Assembly (NCBI GenBank): GCA_012270485.1
Contig: JAAXIF010000065.1
Location: 1-38,858, forward strand
Origin: Sphingobacteriales bacterium
GTDB taxonomy: Bacteria > Bacteroidota > Bacteroidia > Chitinophagales > Chitinophagaceae
Length of the DNA: 38,858 nt
Reading direction: 5' to 3'
A program made the position numbers and the translations under genes. This document shows, in pieces, positions 7,947-16,699 of the stretch; positions within the stretch are counted from its first letter, which is position 1; each line of letters begins with the position of its first letter. The notes beneath the pieces were generated by a model. That model saw only the letters and a program-made list of their open reading frames with translations. It did no database searches and was not told the DNA's origin.

Positions 7947-7961
7947 GTCAAAAAAGACGTG
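7905..7961 (-). promoter_or_regulatory. Two palindromes at the XRE gene start
   Basis: CACGTC-AAAAAA-GACGTG (7944-7961) is a perfect 6-bp dyad covering the GTG at 7946. CTTCAC-CTT-GTGAAG (7905-7919) is a perfect 6-bp dyad covering the alternative GTG at 7910. Either could be an operator bound by the XRE protein, or a stem that hides the start codon. Read on the plus strand, the first is followed by TTTTGAAAATTTGTTTT and could act as a weak terminator. Confidence 0.4.
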
Positions 7962-8060
7962 TTTTGAAAATTTGTTTTATATTTACTGTCAGCATGGTTA
8001 GTTAAACAATATTTTTGCGAACCTTCATATAAATTATTTGAAGCATTCGCTTTGAGTCTC

Positions 8061-8166
8061 GCTCTGAAACCTAGGAATTTCAAAGTGCACGAGACAATAA
8101 GTAGAATGCCCACGTCACGGCGTGGGCTCTCTTATTCGTGCACAGGTCCTCCTAGGTACCTAGAGC
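8061..8166. other. 106-nt extended imperfect stem-loop
   Basis: Four nested arms pair in order: GCTCT/AGAGC (8061-8065 with 8162-8166), ACCTAGGA/TCCTAGGT (8069-8076 with 8150-8157), GTGCACG plus AATAAG with CTTATT plus CGTGCAC (8085-8101 with 8131-8143), and GCCCACG/CGTGGGC (8108-8114 with 8121-8127), closing on the loop TCACGG. Small internal loops separate the arms. The tip is GC-rich against an AT-rich background. No coding function was found; it could be a structured RNA, a cruciform or a mobile-element end. Confidence 0.6.
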
Positions 8167-8212
8167 GGTAAGTTGAGTTCCACGCTATTTTTTTGCGCCT
8201 ACTTAACTTACC
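8167..8212. other. Second hairpin abutting the first
   Basis: GGTAAGTTGAGT (8167-8178) pairs with ACTTAACTTACC (8201-8212) with a single G-T position, and an inner CGC/GCG pair (8183-8185 with 8195-8197) closes a T-rich loop. It starts on the base after the preceding 106-nt stem ends. Confidence 0.55.
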
Positions 8213-8215
8213 GGG

Positions 8216-8247
8216 ACTCCTTTTGATGAATCATTCAAAACAGGAGT
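8216..8247. other. Third hairpin of the cluster
   Basis: ACTCC-TTTTGA (8216-8226) pairs with TCAAAA-GGAGT (8235-8240 and 8243-8247) with a CA bulge. Two weaker stems follow, TTGGGC/GCCCAA (8292-8297 with 8331-8336) and GTGGC/GCCAC (8360-8364 with 8370-8374), so almost the whole interval from 8061 to 8374 is foldable. The gap between the XRE gene and susC (7947-8418) otherwise shows no credible gene. Confidence 0.5.
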
Positions 8248-8418
8248 ATGAAAAACCGGCAGATATCTATTCTTCACAGTCCTTCCCCCCGTTGGGCATT
8301 GCACCTGCTCTTGACACAGTTTGCAAAAAAGCCCAAGAACCCCATATAACCTCGAGTTAGTGGCATTCAGCCACACCCCACTTTTATCGATCAATTCTTT
8401 CACTTAAAAACATTCTTC

Positions 8419-11400
8419 ATGAGAGCTATATTTCGTGTACGGGCAATCTATTGCCTTTGCCTCACTATGAGTTCGGTATTGTTACATGCCCAAAATTATG
8501 AGGTAAAAATCCTAGATGCCGAAACCAAAACACCCATAGAAGCCGCTGCCGTTCAGTTGAAAAAAAACAAACAACTAGCCATCAGTGATGCCAGTGGCAT
8601 CGTCAAATTCACGCGTATCCAACTACCGGATTCGATTCAGATTACCGCACTCAATTACCGAACAGTCAATCTGCTATTCAACCCTCAAACAACCATCTAT
8701 TACCTCCAACCATTCGCTGGTGAATCTGAAGTGATTGTGCAAACAGGTTACCAAAGTCTACCAAAAGAAAGAGCGACAGGTTCCTTCACACAAATTGACA
8801 ACCAACTGTTTAATCGCAGAATATCTACCAATGTACTAGATAGATTGGATGGAATTACACCCGGTGTTTTATTCAATAAAAACAACGGGGAAGAAGCCTT
8901 TAATATCCGGGGACGCAGCACACTGGAAGCAGGTGCATCTAGACCATTGATTGTCCTGGATAACTTTCCCTTTGAAGGCCAGATCAATCAAATCAATCCC
9001 AATGATGTGGAATCAATAACTCTATTAAAAGATGCGGCAGCGGCTTCCATCTGGGGTTCGCGTGCAGCCAACGGAGTAATCGTAATTACTACAAGAAAAG
9101 GACGTTTAAACCAACCACTCCAAATCAGTTTTACACAGAATCTATCGGTAGGAGTTATGTCCAATCTCTTTTACAACAGAAACTACCTTACCTCATCAGA
9201 ATACATAGAAGCGGAACGACTACTCTTTGATCGAGGATTTTACAATGCTAGTTTAAGCAATACCACCACACGTCCAGCGATCTCGCCCGTCGTAGAGTTA
9301 CTCAATCAATTCAGAAGAGGCACTATTACAGAAGCTTTCCTCAACACTGAACTGGATAACTTAAATCAGGAAGACTTACGCAAACAGTTTAGTCAACACC
9401 TCTACCAGCGAGAAGCTAACCAGCAATATGCTTTGCAGTTGCGGGGTGGTAGTGACAAACACAGTTATCTATTCTCCTTCGGTTATGATGATAACAAAGA
9501 GCGGCAGCGATTCAATCAAAATAGTCGCTTGACACTACAAGCGCAGCAGTCTTTTAAGTTAAGACCACGACTAGAATTAACGACTACTTTGTATTATGTG
9601 GCAAGCAAACAAAACAGACCCAATAGTTTTCCTTACCGGGGAAATGCATTATCCCCAGCGTCCAGTACCCAACTATATCCCTATGCACAAATAGCGGATG
9701 CCGGCGGAAATCCGTTGCCTACCATGAAGGATTACCGCAGTAGCTATTTGGACAGTGTTGAAGCGTTGGGGTTCCAGCCTTGGAGATTCTCAGTGTTAGA
9801 TGAAATCGCACAAACACAACATGAAGAGCAGACGAGAACCCTAATCGCACGAACGGGACTGAAGTACCGCATCACGGATGCATGGACAGCAGAATTACAC
9901 TACCAGCAGGAATACCAACAAGCATTACTGTTGAATCTAAAACTTGAAAACAGTTATACTGCTCGCGATTTGGTCAATCGATTTTCACAGCGTAATCCTA
10001 CTACCGGAGCTTTCACCTATCCTTTACCCAAGGGTGGAATATTGGAGCAGGCACAGTCGGACTTAAACAGCCAAAACTTACGTGGTCAAATGCAATACCA
10101 GCAAAAATGGTCAGATGCACATGAACTCAATGGTATGGCTGGGTTTGAAATCAGACAACGCAAAACAACAGGCTTCTCGCGAACGGTTTATGGTTATGAA
10201 GCAGCCTATGGCATTGGTATCTCCAATTTGAATTACCAGACAAGTTTACCTGTTCATCCATTTGGTACTGCCATGATTACGGCAACGCCTAATAATAGAA
10301 CTGAAACTTTAAACCGTTTCTTTTCCTATTATGCGAACCTGTCATATAGTTATCACAAACGATATACATTCACTGCGAGCGCAAGGTCTGATGCCGCTAA
10401 TCTATTTGGCGTTCGCGCCAATCAGAAAAGAACGCCACTCTGGTCTTTGGGCGGGTTATGGGATATATCCAAAGAAAGTTTTTACAAACTATCTTGGTTG
10501 CCTCATTTAAAAATTCGCGCCACTTATGGATTCAATGGAAACGCTGTCAATGCCAATTCTCTGTTAACAGTTCGTTTTGGAACCAGTGGCTTAACAGGTT
10601 TTCCAATGGCCACACTCGCTTCTGCGCCGAATTCCGAATTGCGTTGGGAAAAAGTGGGAACACTGAATTTGGGAGTTGATTTTAGCAGCCTTTCAGGAAG
10701 ACTTCACGGCTCCATAGAATGGTACAGAAAACGCGGATTGGACTTACTCCAAGAAACGGTCCTCCCACCTTCAACAGGCTTTTCATCATTTAGTGGCAAT
10801 GGTGCATCCACCCTAACTACGGGATGGGAATTCCTTATTAATTATGCTGTTGTACGCAAAAAGAACATGGAATGGAATATGCAATTGGTGTTGAATACAT
10901 TAAAAGATCAAGTCATCGATTTTGTTCGAACAAATTCACCTGCACAATTTGTTCGAACAACAGGAAACCTTATTGCAAAGCCCGGTAACCCCTTATTCAG
11001 TATCTGGAGTTATCCTTGGGCGGGTATTGATCCCTCTAATGGAGATCCAATGGGTTATTTAGCAGGTGTTCCCAGTAATAACTACACCAGCATTATTGCT
11101 GCTGCACAATCCGACAGTCTGGTATTTCATGGATCGGCTCGTCCCACTTTTTGGGGAAATCTTCGACAAGATTTCCAATACAAACGATGGGGGTTTTCCC
11201 TCAACCTGATCTTCAAAGGTGGCTATTATTTTAGAAGTGGATCCGTTAGTCTGAACTATCAGGATTTGGTCTTGGGCAGACAACACCGCGATTATACTGC
11301 AAGGTGGCAGACAAAAGGAGACGAACTAAAGTCCAATGTACCCTCCATTATTTATCCGAGTAATGTGGCAAGAAATGACTTCTATACCTATTCAGCTGTC

Positions 11401-11637
11401 TTAGTGGAGCGCGGGGATCATTTGCGCTTTCAGGATATTCGATTGTCTTACAGATTAGGACCTTGGGGTAAAAAACACCTCACTTCGCTGGAACTCTATG
11501 GATACCTCAATAATATCGGAATCCTCTGGCGTGCCAATAAAAAAGGTATCGACCCCGACACCAATGATTTTGTTTTAGGCATTGAAAACATTCCGGCAAT
11601 CCGAACCGCTACGTTTGGACTCAAACTTCACCTTTAA
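8419..11637 (+). CDS. SusC/RagA-type TonB-linked outer-membrane receptor
   Basis: A 1072-residue outer-membrane importer. A signal peptide (about 1-24, cleavage near LLHAQ) is followed by a carboxypeptidase-regulatory-like domain (about 26-100), a plug domain (about 110-228, with the SusC signature NPNDVESITLLKDAAAASIWG and ANGVIVITTRKG) and a 22-strand beta-barrel to the C-terminus (final LKLHL). Length is normal for the family. SusC proteins form a lidded channel with SusD and take up oligomers (glycans or peptides) with TonB energy. The SusD gene follows 10 bp later, then a TlpA-like protein. No glycoside hydrolase, peptidase or sigma/anti-sigma pair is nearby, so the substrate cannot be guessed. 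An internal ATG at codon 17 is a possible alternative start. Confidence 0.93.
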   Translation: MRAIFRVRAIYCLCLTMSSVLLHAQNYEVKILDAETKTPIEAAAVQLKKNKQLAISDASGIVKFTRIQLPDSIQITALNYRTVNLLFNPQTTIYYLQPFAGESEVIVQTGYQSLPKERATGSFTQIDNQLFNRRISTNVLDRLDGITPGVLFNKNNGEEAFNIRGRSTLEAGASRPLIVLDNFPFEGQINQINPNDVESITLLKDAAAASIWGSRAANGVIVITTRKGRLNQPLQISFTQNLSVGVMSNLFYNRNYLTSSEYIEAERLLFDRGFYNASLSNTTTRPAISPVVELLNQFRRGTITEAFLNTELDNLNQEDLRKQFSQHLYQREANQQYALQLRGGSDKHSYLFSFGYDDNKERQRFNQNSRLTLQAQQSFKLRPRLELTTTLYYVASKQNRPNSFPYRGNALSPASSTQLYPYAQIADAGGNPLPTMKDYRSSYLDSVEALGFQPWRFSVLDEIAQTQHEEQTRTLIARTGLKYRITDAWTAELHYQQEYQQALLLNLKLENSYTARDLVNRFSQRNPTTGAFTYPLPKGGILEQAQSDLNSQNLRGQMQYQQKWSDAHELNGMAGFEIRQRKTTGFSRTVYGYEAAYGIGISNLNYQTSLPVHPFGTAMITATPNNRTETLNRFFSYYANLSYSYHKRYTFTASARSDAANLFGVRANQKRTPLWSLGGLWDISKESFYKLSWLPHLKIRATYGFNGNAVNANSLLTVRFGTSGLTGFPMATLASAPNSELRWEKVGTLNLGVDFSSLSGRLHGSIEWYRKRGLDLLQETVLPPSTGFSSFSGNGASTLTTGWEFLINYAVVRKKNMEWNMQLVLNTLKDQVIDFVRTNSPAQFVRTTGNLIAKPGNPLFSIWSYPWAGIDPSNGDPMGYLAGVPSNNYTSIIAAAQSDSLVFHGSARPTFWGNLRQDFQYKRWGFSLNLIFKGGYYFRSGSVSLNYQDLVLGRQHRDYTARWQTKGDELKSNVPSIIYPSNVARNDFYTYSAVLVERGDHLRFQDIRLSYRLGPWGKKHLTSLELYGYLNNIGILWRANKKGIDPDTNDFVLGIENIPAIRTATFGLKLHL

Positions 11638-11647
11638 TTATAACCTC

Positions 11648-13024
11648 ATGAAAAGAAAATACTATAGTTTTTATTTAATGATCTTCCTGTTTGTTGCTTG
11701 CCAAAAACAGGAACAATGGCTCGAAGCAAGAACCAATATTGCAAGTGTGGTTCCCTCCAGTTTGAAAGACTACAGCGCAATAATGGATGCAGATTTTTTG
11801 GTCAGGTCTTATGGTTATCTGGCCATTTTAGGGACCGATCATATCTACCTGACCGATGCAGATTATAATGCAGCTTTCAATGGTCCTGAAAAAAACGGAT
11901 TTATATGGGCAAAAGATGTGTACGAGTCATTCACTAGTATCAGTGAATGGAATGGCATGTACCAAAAAATTGCCATGAGTAATATTTGTTTGGAAGGACT
12001 GGAGAAGCTAACCGTACATAACAATGAACTACCGGAATGGAATCGAGTCAAAGGGACTGCTCTTTTTTTTCGAGCCTTTTGCTATTATCAAATGTTACAA
12101 CACTTTGCAGTTCCCTATGAAGCTGCGTCTGCACAAACAGATCTGGGAGTACCACTCAGATTAAGCGCCGATGTTAACATCAAACTAGGTAGATCAAGTG
12201 TAAAAGATTGTTATGATCAGGTTCGCTCAGACCTAACCCAAGCCATAGCCTTATTGCCAGCACAAACTGCTGTAAAGACAAGACCTACAAAAGCTGCAGC
12301 TGAAAGTTTACTAGCGCGGGTATATCTAATGTTAGAGCAGTGGGATCAGGCTGAAAAACATGCAGCGATGGCACTGGCGACACAATCTACACTCATTGAT
12401 TTTAACACACTGAATGCTGCTGCAACGATTGCTTTTCCAACTCTTCAAGTGGGGCATGCTGAAGTTATTTTTTATGCAGAAAGTTCTTCTTCTAGCTATT
12501 ATGGGGGGAACCGTCCTTTGTTCGATTCTACGCTATACCGTAGTTATGTCAACAATGATTTACGCAGGACAGTTTTTTTTAGATTATTCAACGGTCTTCC
12601 CATCTTCAAAGGATTTTACACAGGACTCGCGACTCCGCCATTCTCAGGCATCGCAACCAATGAACTCTATTTGATTCGAGCGGAAGCTTTGGCACGACAG
12701 GGGCTCAAAGACCAAGCCATGGGTGTACTCAATAGTTTACTGATCAAAAGATGGCGCAATGGCACTTATATACCTCTCACAGCTGTGGATGCAGGAGATG
12801 CTTTGGCCAAAATTATTACAGAGCGAAAAAAAGAATTACCACTCACAGGAAGTTTGGTTTGGGAAGATTTAAGACGGTTGAACAAAGACCCAAGATTTGC
12901 AAGGACTTTACGAAAAAGGGTCAATGGTGTATTCTACGAATTACCACCAAAAGATCCGCGCTATGTATTGCCCATTCCGGATATCGAAATCAAATTATCA
13001 GGCATCCCTCAAAATATCCGCTAA
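11648..13024 (+). CDS. SusD/RagB-type nutrient-binding lipoprotein
   Basis: A 458-residue outer-membrane lipoprotein starting at the ATG that opens MKRKYYSFYLMIFLF, with lipobox FVAC (Cys18). The SusD-like N-terminal region (about 30-200) and RagB/SusD helical repeats follow, with the typical ALFFRAFCYYQMLQHFAVPY, GVPLRL and YLIRAEALARQG segments and the late ITERKKELPLTG...WEDLRRLNKD motif. It forms the lid of the SusC channel. It begins 10 bp after susC, and its stop TAA overlaps the ATG of the thioredoxin gene by one base, so the three are one operon. No truncation is seen; it is slightly shorter than many SusD proteins (about 500). Confidence 0.92.
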   Translation: MKRKYYSFYLMIFLFVACQKQEQWLEARTNIASVVPSSLKDYSAIMDADFLVRSYGYLAILGTDHIYLTDADYNAAFNGPEKNGFIWAKDVYESFTSISEWNGMYQKIAMSNICLEGLEKLTVHNNELPEWNRVKGTALFFRAFCYYQMLQHFAVPYEAASAQTDLGVPLRLSADVNIKLGRSSVKDCYDQVRSDLTQAIALLPAQTAVKTRPTKAAAESLLARVYLMLEQWDQAEKHAAMALATQSTLIDFNTLNAAATIAFPTLQVGHAEVIFYAESSSSSYYGGNRPLFDSTLYRSYVNNDLRRTVFFRLFNGLPIFKGFYTGLATPPFSGIATNELYLIRAEALARQGLKDQAMGVLNSLLIKRWRNGTYIPLTAVDAGDALAKIITERKKELPLTGSLVWEDLRRLNKDPRFARTLRKRVNGVFYELPPKDPRYVLPIPDIEIKLSGIPQNIR

Positions 13025-14061
13025 TGAAAAAGAACAGCTTCATCCTATTGTTATTCCTGGCGATACAACTAAGCGCGCAGGAAAATGCATTCATCATACA
13101 TGGAACGACACATCCCGACATCTATCCGATTGTAAAAGTTTTCCTGCGATATGAAAATTTTCAAGGACAACGAGTAAGTGATACGGTTCATGTAGAGAAA
13201 GGGAAATTTGTATTGCGAGGCAAACTGGCGCAAGCCTCCCGTGTGATGATTGGTTTTATGCCGGATACTAGTTCAGCATTGGTGAAAGTTAAACGATCCA
13301 GTACATTCCCGATAACAATAGATAACGAAACCATGGAACTTGATTTCGTCATAGCTAATCAACTGACACTACGTGGATCTGCCACACATGATGATGAATT
13401 AAGATGGATTACAACGCTTAAGCATCAGTCAGCTACTATCAGCAAAGCTGAACGAATCGATTCTTTTATTCGTGCAAATCCAACATCCGGTTATAGTCTT
13501 GTATTATTGAGTGACTTAATCAAATTCACTGATCAATTACAACAAATAGAACCATTGTTGTACTTACTACCGGCATCAGCCAGACAATCCTCGTTGGGTC
13601 AAAAAATTGCAGATGAAATAGCGAAACGTAAGACAATCGATATTGGCAACAAAGCACCCAATTTTGAGTTAGCAGACAATAAGGGTAACCTGCATACATT
13701 AACATCCATGAAGGGTAAATATGTTTTGCTCGAATTTTGGGCATCTTGGTGTACACCGTGCAGACAAGAAAACAAGTTTATCCGAGAAGCATGGAAGAAT
13801 TTCCAACAGGAACCCATTGTGCTGGTGAGTATCTCTATCGATGGTGAACAAGGAAAAAAGGACTGGTTGGATCTTCTTGCAAAAGAACAACTTCCTTGGC
13901 TACAGTTATTAGATCCGGGAGGACATCAAGGTAAAGTCGCACAGGCATACCAAATCAGTGGAATACCTAAAAATTTCTTGATTGACCCGGAAGGGAACAT
14001 TATTGCGTTAAACATTCGAGGAGAAAACCTCAGTGACAAAATCAAACCCTTTCTGAAATAA
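13024..14061 (+). CDS. TlpA-like periplasmic thioredoxin with N-terminal DUF4369-like domain
   Basis: A 345-residue exported protein starting at the ATG that overlaps the susD stop (TAATG). A signal peptide (1-18, cleavage near LSAQE) precedes a DUF4369-like beta domain (about 20-120), a helical linker, and an AhpC/TSA-Redoxin thioredoxin fold (about 205-345). The active site is WCTPC (242-246) and the cis-proline is in SGIPKNF (Pro315). TlpA/ResA-like proteins reduce or isomerise disulfides in the periplasm. It is the third gene of the susC-susD operon, ended by a strong bidirectional terminator, beyond which lie a DUF6520 peptide and a MauE-like protein. MauE works with a thioredoxin-like MauD in methylamine dehydrogenase maturation, so the neighbourhood hints at a shared redox role (inference). 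Confidence 0.9.
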   Translation: MKKNSFILLLFLAIQLSAQENAFIIHGTTHPDIYPIVKVFLRYENFQGQRVSDTVHVEKGKFVLRGKLAQASRVMIGFMPDTSSALVKVKRSSTFPITIDNETMELDFVIANQLTLRGSATHDDELRWITTLKHQSATISKAERIDSFIRANPTSGYSLVLLSDLIKFTDQLQQIEPLLYLLPASARQSSLGQKIADEIAKRKTIDIGNKAPNFELADNKGNLHTLTSMKGKYVLLEFWASWCTPCRQENKFIREAWKNFQQEPIVLVSISIDGEQGKKDWLDLLAKEQLPWLQLLDPGGHQGKVAQAYQISGIPKNFLIDPEGNIIALNIRGENLSDKIKPFLK

Positions 14062-14066
14062 ATAAA

Positions 14067-14099
14067 AAACCAGCAGGCTATGGTCAAGCCTGCTGGTTT
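14067..14099. terminator. Bidirectional intrinsic terminator
   Basis: A perfect 13-bp stem (AAACCAGCAGGCT at 14067-14079 and its reverse complement at 14087-14099) closes a 7-nt loop. A-runs precede it and TTTAAAA follows, so it works on both strands. It lies between the convergent ends of the TlpA-like gene and the DUF6520 gene. Confidence 0.85.
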
Positions 14100-14118
14100 A
14101 AAACATGAGCTACCACCA

Positions 14119-14382
14119 TTAAGGTATCAGGTAGTAAGATTGTTCTTCTCCACTCTCCGCATAATTCAACTCATTTTGCGGGTTGTTGTCACCGGCAGCA
14201 CCTGTCCATACATATTCACAATTGAATTCGGGATGTGGTTCACAGGTTCCTCCAGAAGAGGGTTTTACTGCAAAAAAACCATTAATGTCCCTGTAATAAA
14301 CAGTGGTCGGTGCCTTGGCAGTGAATGCACTCAGCATTCCTGCAAGGATCACAAAGGCAAAAAGAAAATGGATCTTTTTCAT
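14119..14382 (-). CDS. DUF6520-family small secreted protein
   Basis: An 87-residue exported protein: signal peptide (about 1-22, MKKIHFLFAFVILAGMLSAF, cleavage near FTAKA), then a short mature part with just two cysteines (Cys47 and Cys55, in GGTCEPHPEFNCEY) and a tail ending in SYYLIP. This layout fits the DUF6520 family, small Bacteroidota proteins often found beside MauE-like membrane proteins. It starts 24 bp after the MauE-like gene on the same strand and is probably co-transcribed with it. The two cysteines could be substrates of the nearby MauE and TlpA-like proteins. Function of the family is unknown. Confidence 0.78.
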   Translation of the reverse strand: MKKIHFLFAFVILAGMLSAFTAKAPTTVYYRDINGFFAVKPSSGGTCEPHPEFNCEYVWTGAAGDNNPQNELNYAESGEEQSYYLIP

Positions 14383-14406
14383 ACGTTTTTGTTTGAATTG
14401 GATTGC

Positions 14407-14877
14407 CTACTTGTTTGATTCGGAGGCATCGGCATTCCCCCTTTTCTCACGGCCATGAAATAAGTTATCTGTATCGGGATACAATAAATACGCAGCTAAA
14501 GAAAACAGTGTCAGCAAACTGTTAACGAATAGATGTTGCGACCAATTGAGTTGACTAAATAAGCCACCACAGGGGCAAATACTTTTGTCGAGGCCGCTGA
14601 AATAAACATAGAAAACATACAGGGTGAAGACCGACATCAAAAAGAAAGAACACAACAACCCTTTTCTCCTCCAACCAGATCTTATAAGCAGGATGATGAG
14701 GAATATTTCTATCAGTGGTACAAGAAAAATCAGGATAGAAGATATCCAATGTGCAAATGGTTGAGAGAGCATTGAACGACTATAATGAGAAAAATTAAAC
14801 AGCTTGGATGCCGTTGTATAACTCAATACAAAAATGAGTAGGCAAACACTAATCTGTATAACCATTTTATTTTTCAT
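14407..14877 (-). CDS. MauE/DoxX-like membrane protein
   Basis: A 156-residue inner-membrane protein with about four helices (about 5-24, 45-66, 73-93, 115-133). It has the CPCGG motif (101-105) between helices 3 and 4, followed by NWSQHLFVNSLL, characteristic of the MauE-like group in Bacteroidota. MauE proper is needed for correct disulfide formation in methylamine dehydrogenase; no such enzyme is present here, so the likely role is redox handling of an exported partner, with the downstream DUF6520 peptide as the obvious candidate. It is convergent with the TlpA-like gene and divergent from the lipoprotein gene at 15075. The ATG at 14877 is the natural start. Confidence 0.8.
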   Translation of the reverse strand: MKNKMVIQISVCLLIFVLSYTTASKLFNFSHYSRSMLSQPFAHWISSILIFLVPLIEIFLIILLIRSGWRRKGLLCSFFLMSVFTLYVFYVYFSGLDKSICPCGGLFSQLNWSQHLFVNSLLTLFSLAAYLLYPDTDNLFHGREKRGNADASESNK

Positions 14878-15000
14878 AGCGATGGATTACCGAACCCTAA
14901 ATTACCTTTTCCCTTTTTTATGCTCTATACCACACATAACCCGAATGGAATATTTAATACCCAAAAAAGCAACTAGGCAAGAAAACTACCAATTGAGTTA

Positions 15001-15027
15001 TTGAAATAGCCGATTCTGTTATATTTC
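15001..15027 (+). promoter_or_regulatory. Possible Bacteroidota-type promoter
   Basis: TATATTTC (15020-15027) matches seven of eight positions of the -7 consensus TAnnTTTG; a TTG lies at 15001-15003, slightly close for a -33 element, and another at 14993-14995. The start codon of the lipoprotein gene is 47 bp downstream. This is a visual match only. Confidence 0.3.
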
Positions 15028-15074
15028 ACCCTTAAAACAAAAAAGGCTTTCAGTTTTTTCGTCCAAAAAAATAC

Positions 15075-16295
15075 ATGAGAAACTTTCTGTTAGGCACACT
15101 AGTCATCTTATCTCTGGTAACGGGTTGTATCAAACAAACGCAAGAACCAAAAGAAGCTATTATTAATTATCTTTCCCATCATTTATCAAAATCCGATTTT
15201 GCAGACCTTGATAAAACTTCCATGAGGGAAAGTCCTTTCCTTATTCGTTTCACATCGTTAAGTGAACCGGATAAGCAAATCTTATTGCAGAAAAAATCAG
15301 ATGGCTCGTTCGCAAACGGAAAAATTCTCTTTATTAAAGGGGCAATTAACACAGAAGGTTATCAGGGTAGTATTGAAACTAGCAATCTGGATCACAGTAA
15401 TAAATTCAGTTCTGTTATTCGCAACGGATTTATTTTGTCATCGCATACAACTGCTGTCACAACCACTACATCTACCAACCAAACATCTTCAGATCGATGT
15501 AATGATTGTTCAATTCCAGAAGTCATTGTTTCTGCCACCTATCGTAATCCATATTATAATGCCGATGACCCCTTTGCATGGCTTAATCTATTCTGGCTGA
15601 TGGGTGGCGATATGCCCAAAACAGAATATCTTCCATTAGGTGGCGGGGGCGGTGGTTCAGAAACAATCGATACTGAAATAGCAGAGAACAAAGAAAAAAT
15701 TGATGCTAAAAAATACATGGACTGTTTTGATAACATCGCGGATGCTGGAGCAACTTGCACCATTACCATTTCTACAGATATTCCCATAGATAGTAAGCCT
15801 GATCAATTCTTTGATGCATCAGCAGGAGCAGTAGGGCATACATTTATTGAACTATGGAAAATGGCACCAAATGGACAAATAGTATCACAAAACATTGGCT
15901 TTTATCCAACCGGCACATTAAAAGCTGCGACTGGTATGAATGTTGAATCAAAGATTGTAGATAATGCTTTTCATGAATACAACGCTCGTTATACAATTTC
16001 AGTATCACCAGCGCAATTGAGAGCTGCCACCAACCAAGTTCGTACCTTAGAGCAAAACGCATATAATTTATCAAGTTTTAACTGTACCGATTTTGCATTA
16101 ACCGTATTCAATGCAGCGGGGGCTAACCTTACAATTCCTAAATACCAGATACCCGCTTATGGGTCTACATCAGGAAGCAACACGCCGCAAGGGCTATACA
16201 ATAAACTAATGGAAATGGGGGCTGTAGGTAATACTGGTGTACAGACCAATGGAGCAAAGGGATATGCTGGAACGAGTCATGGACCCTGTAATTAA
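15075..16295 (+). CDS. Lipoprotein with probable permuted papain-like (NlpC/P60-type) C-terminal domain
   Basis: A 406-residue lipoprotein with lipobox LVTGC (Cys18). The N-terminal part (about 20-125) is unrecognised; a linker with a Gly run (189-194) follows. The C-terminal domain (about 214-385) has GHTFIEL (His255) well before FNCTDFAL (Cys337), preceded by the CFDNIAD...TCTITISTD region. A His placed before a Cys in this context is the order seen in circularly permuted NlpC/P60 (papain-like) proteins, including LRAT/YiiX-like families, which cleave or transfer amide or ester bonds. Domains of this look are common in Bacteroidota surface proteins of unknown substrate. Catalytic assignment is inferred. 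The next gene starts 20 bp later on the same strand. Confidence 0.7.
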   Translation: MRNFLLGTLVILSLVTGCIKQTQEPKEAIINYLSHHLSKSDFADLDKTSMRESPFLIRFTSLSEPDKQILLQKKSDGSFANGKILFIKGAINTEGYQGSIETSNLDHSNKFSSVIRNGFILSSHTTAVTTTTSTNQTSSDRCNDCSIPEVIVSATYRNPYYNADDPFAWLNLFWLMGGDMPKTEYLPLGGGGGGSETIDTEIAENKEKIDAKKYMDCFDNIADAGATCTITISTDIPIDSKPDQFFDASAGAVGHTFIELWKMAPNGQIVSQNIGFYPTGTLKAATGMNVESKIVDNAFHEYNARYTISVSPAQLRAATNQVRTLEQNAYNLSSFNCTDFALTVFNAAGANLTIPKYQIPAYGSTSGSNTPQGLYNKLMEMGAVGNTGVQTNGAKGYAGTSHGPCN

Positions 16296-16315
16296 TCATT
16301 TAGTCTTTATAACTT

Positions 16316-16699
16316 ATGAGAAAAGATAAACTACTTAACATATTCACTCACCCTCTTCTTCAACTATTCAGTTTTTCGGCACTCATTTTCCCAGGGCAGA
16401 TATTTGATTTACCTTATCTCCTTGTACTAAGATGGACAATTGGCGATCCTGCGTTTTTTACCATATCAGGTATTCTGGGATTATTGCTAACATTTCTTTC
16501 TATTCTTACTTATAGGAAAATACTGCAATTGATTGCCTTGCTCATCATGTGGCTTTCATTAATTGCATTTGTATGGCAACTTACCCCGACCATAAAATTA
16601 GCTATTTTAGAAAACCCTGTCTCACTACTAACCTGCTTTCAATTTTTACTGATCTCACTTTTAATTGTGTATAGAAAATACTATGGAAGAACTGCTTAA
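16316..16699 (+). CDS. Small four-helix membrane protein, unknown function
   Basis: A 127-residue very hydrophobic protein with about four transmembrane helices (about 15-36, 45-65, 70-90, 103-120). I see no family motif. It starts 20 bp after the lipoprotein gene and its end overlaps the start of the Crp/Fnr regulator by 17 bp, so translation of the two is probably coupled. The overlap with a regulator suggests a membrane component linked to it, but nothing in the sequence shows what it transports or senses. Confidence 0.7.
   Translation: MRKDKLLNIFTHPLLQLFSFSALIFPGQIFDLPYLLVLRWTIGDPAFFTISGILGLLLTFLSILTYRKILQLIALLIMWLSLIAFVWQLTPTIKLAILENPVSLLTCFQFLLISLLIVYRKYYGRTA

Noticed and set aside
7925..8113. 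Minus-strand ORF of 62 codons between the XRE gene and the hairpin cluster
   Set aside because: It overlaps the start of the XRE gene in another frame and runs into the base-paired region; composition and lack of motifs argue against a gene.
8167..8212. Integron attC-like site (GTTRRRY and RYYYAAC cores are present as GTTGAGT and ACTTAAC)
   Set aside because: In attC the RYYYAAC core comes first and GTTRRRY last; here the order is reversed on both strands, and no integrase is present.
8203..8403. Minus-strand ORF of 66 codons upstream of susC
   Set aside because: It lies in the hairpin-rich interval, shows no recognisable domain, signal peptide or ribosome-binding site; kept as non-coding.
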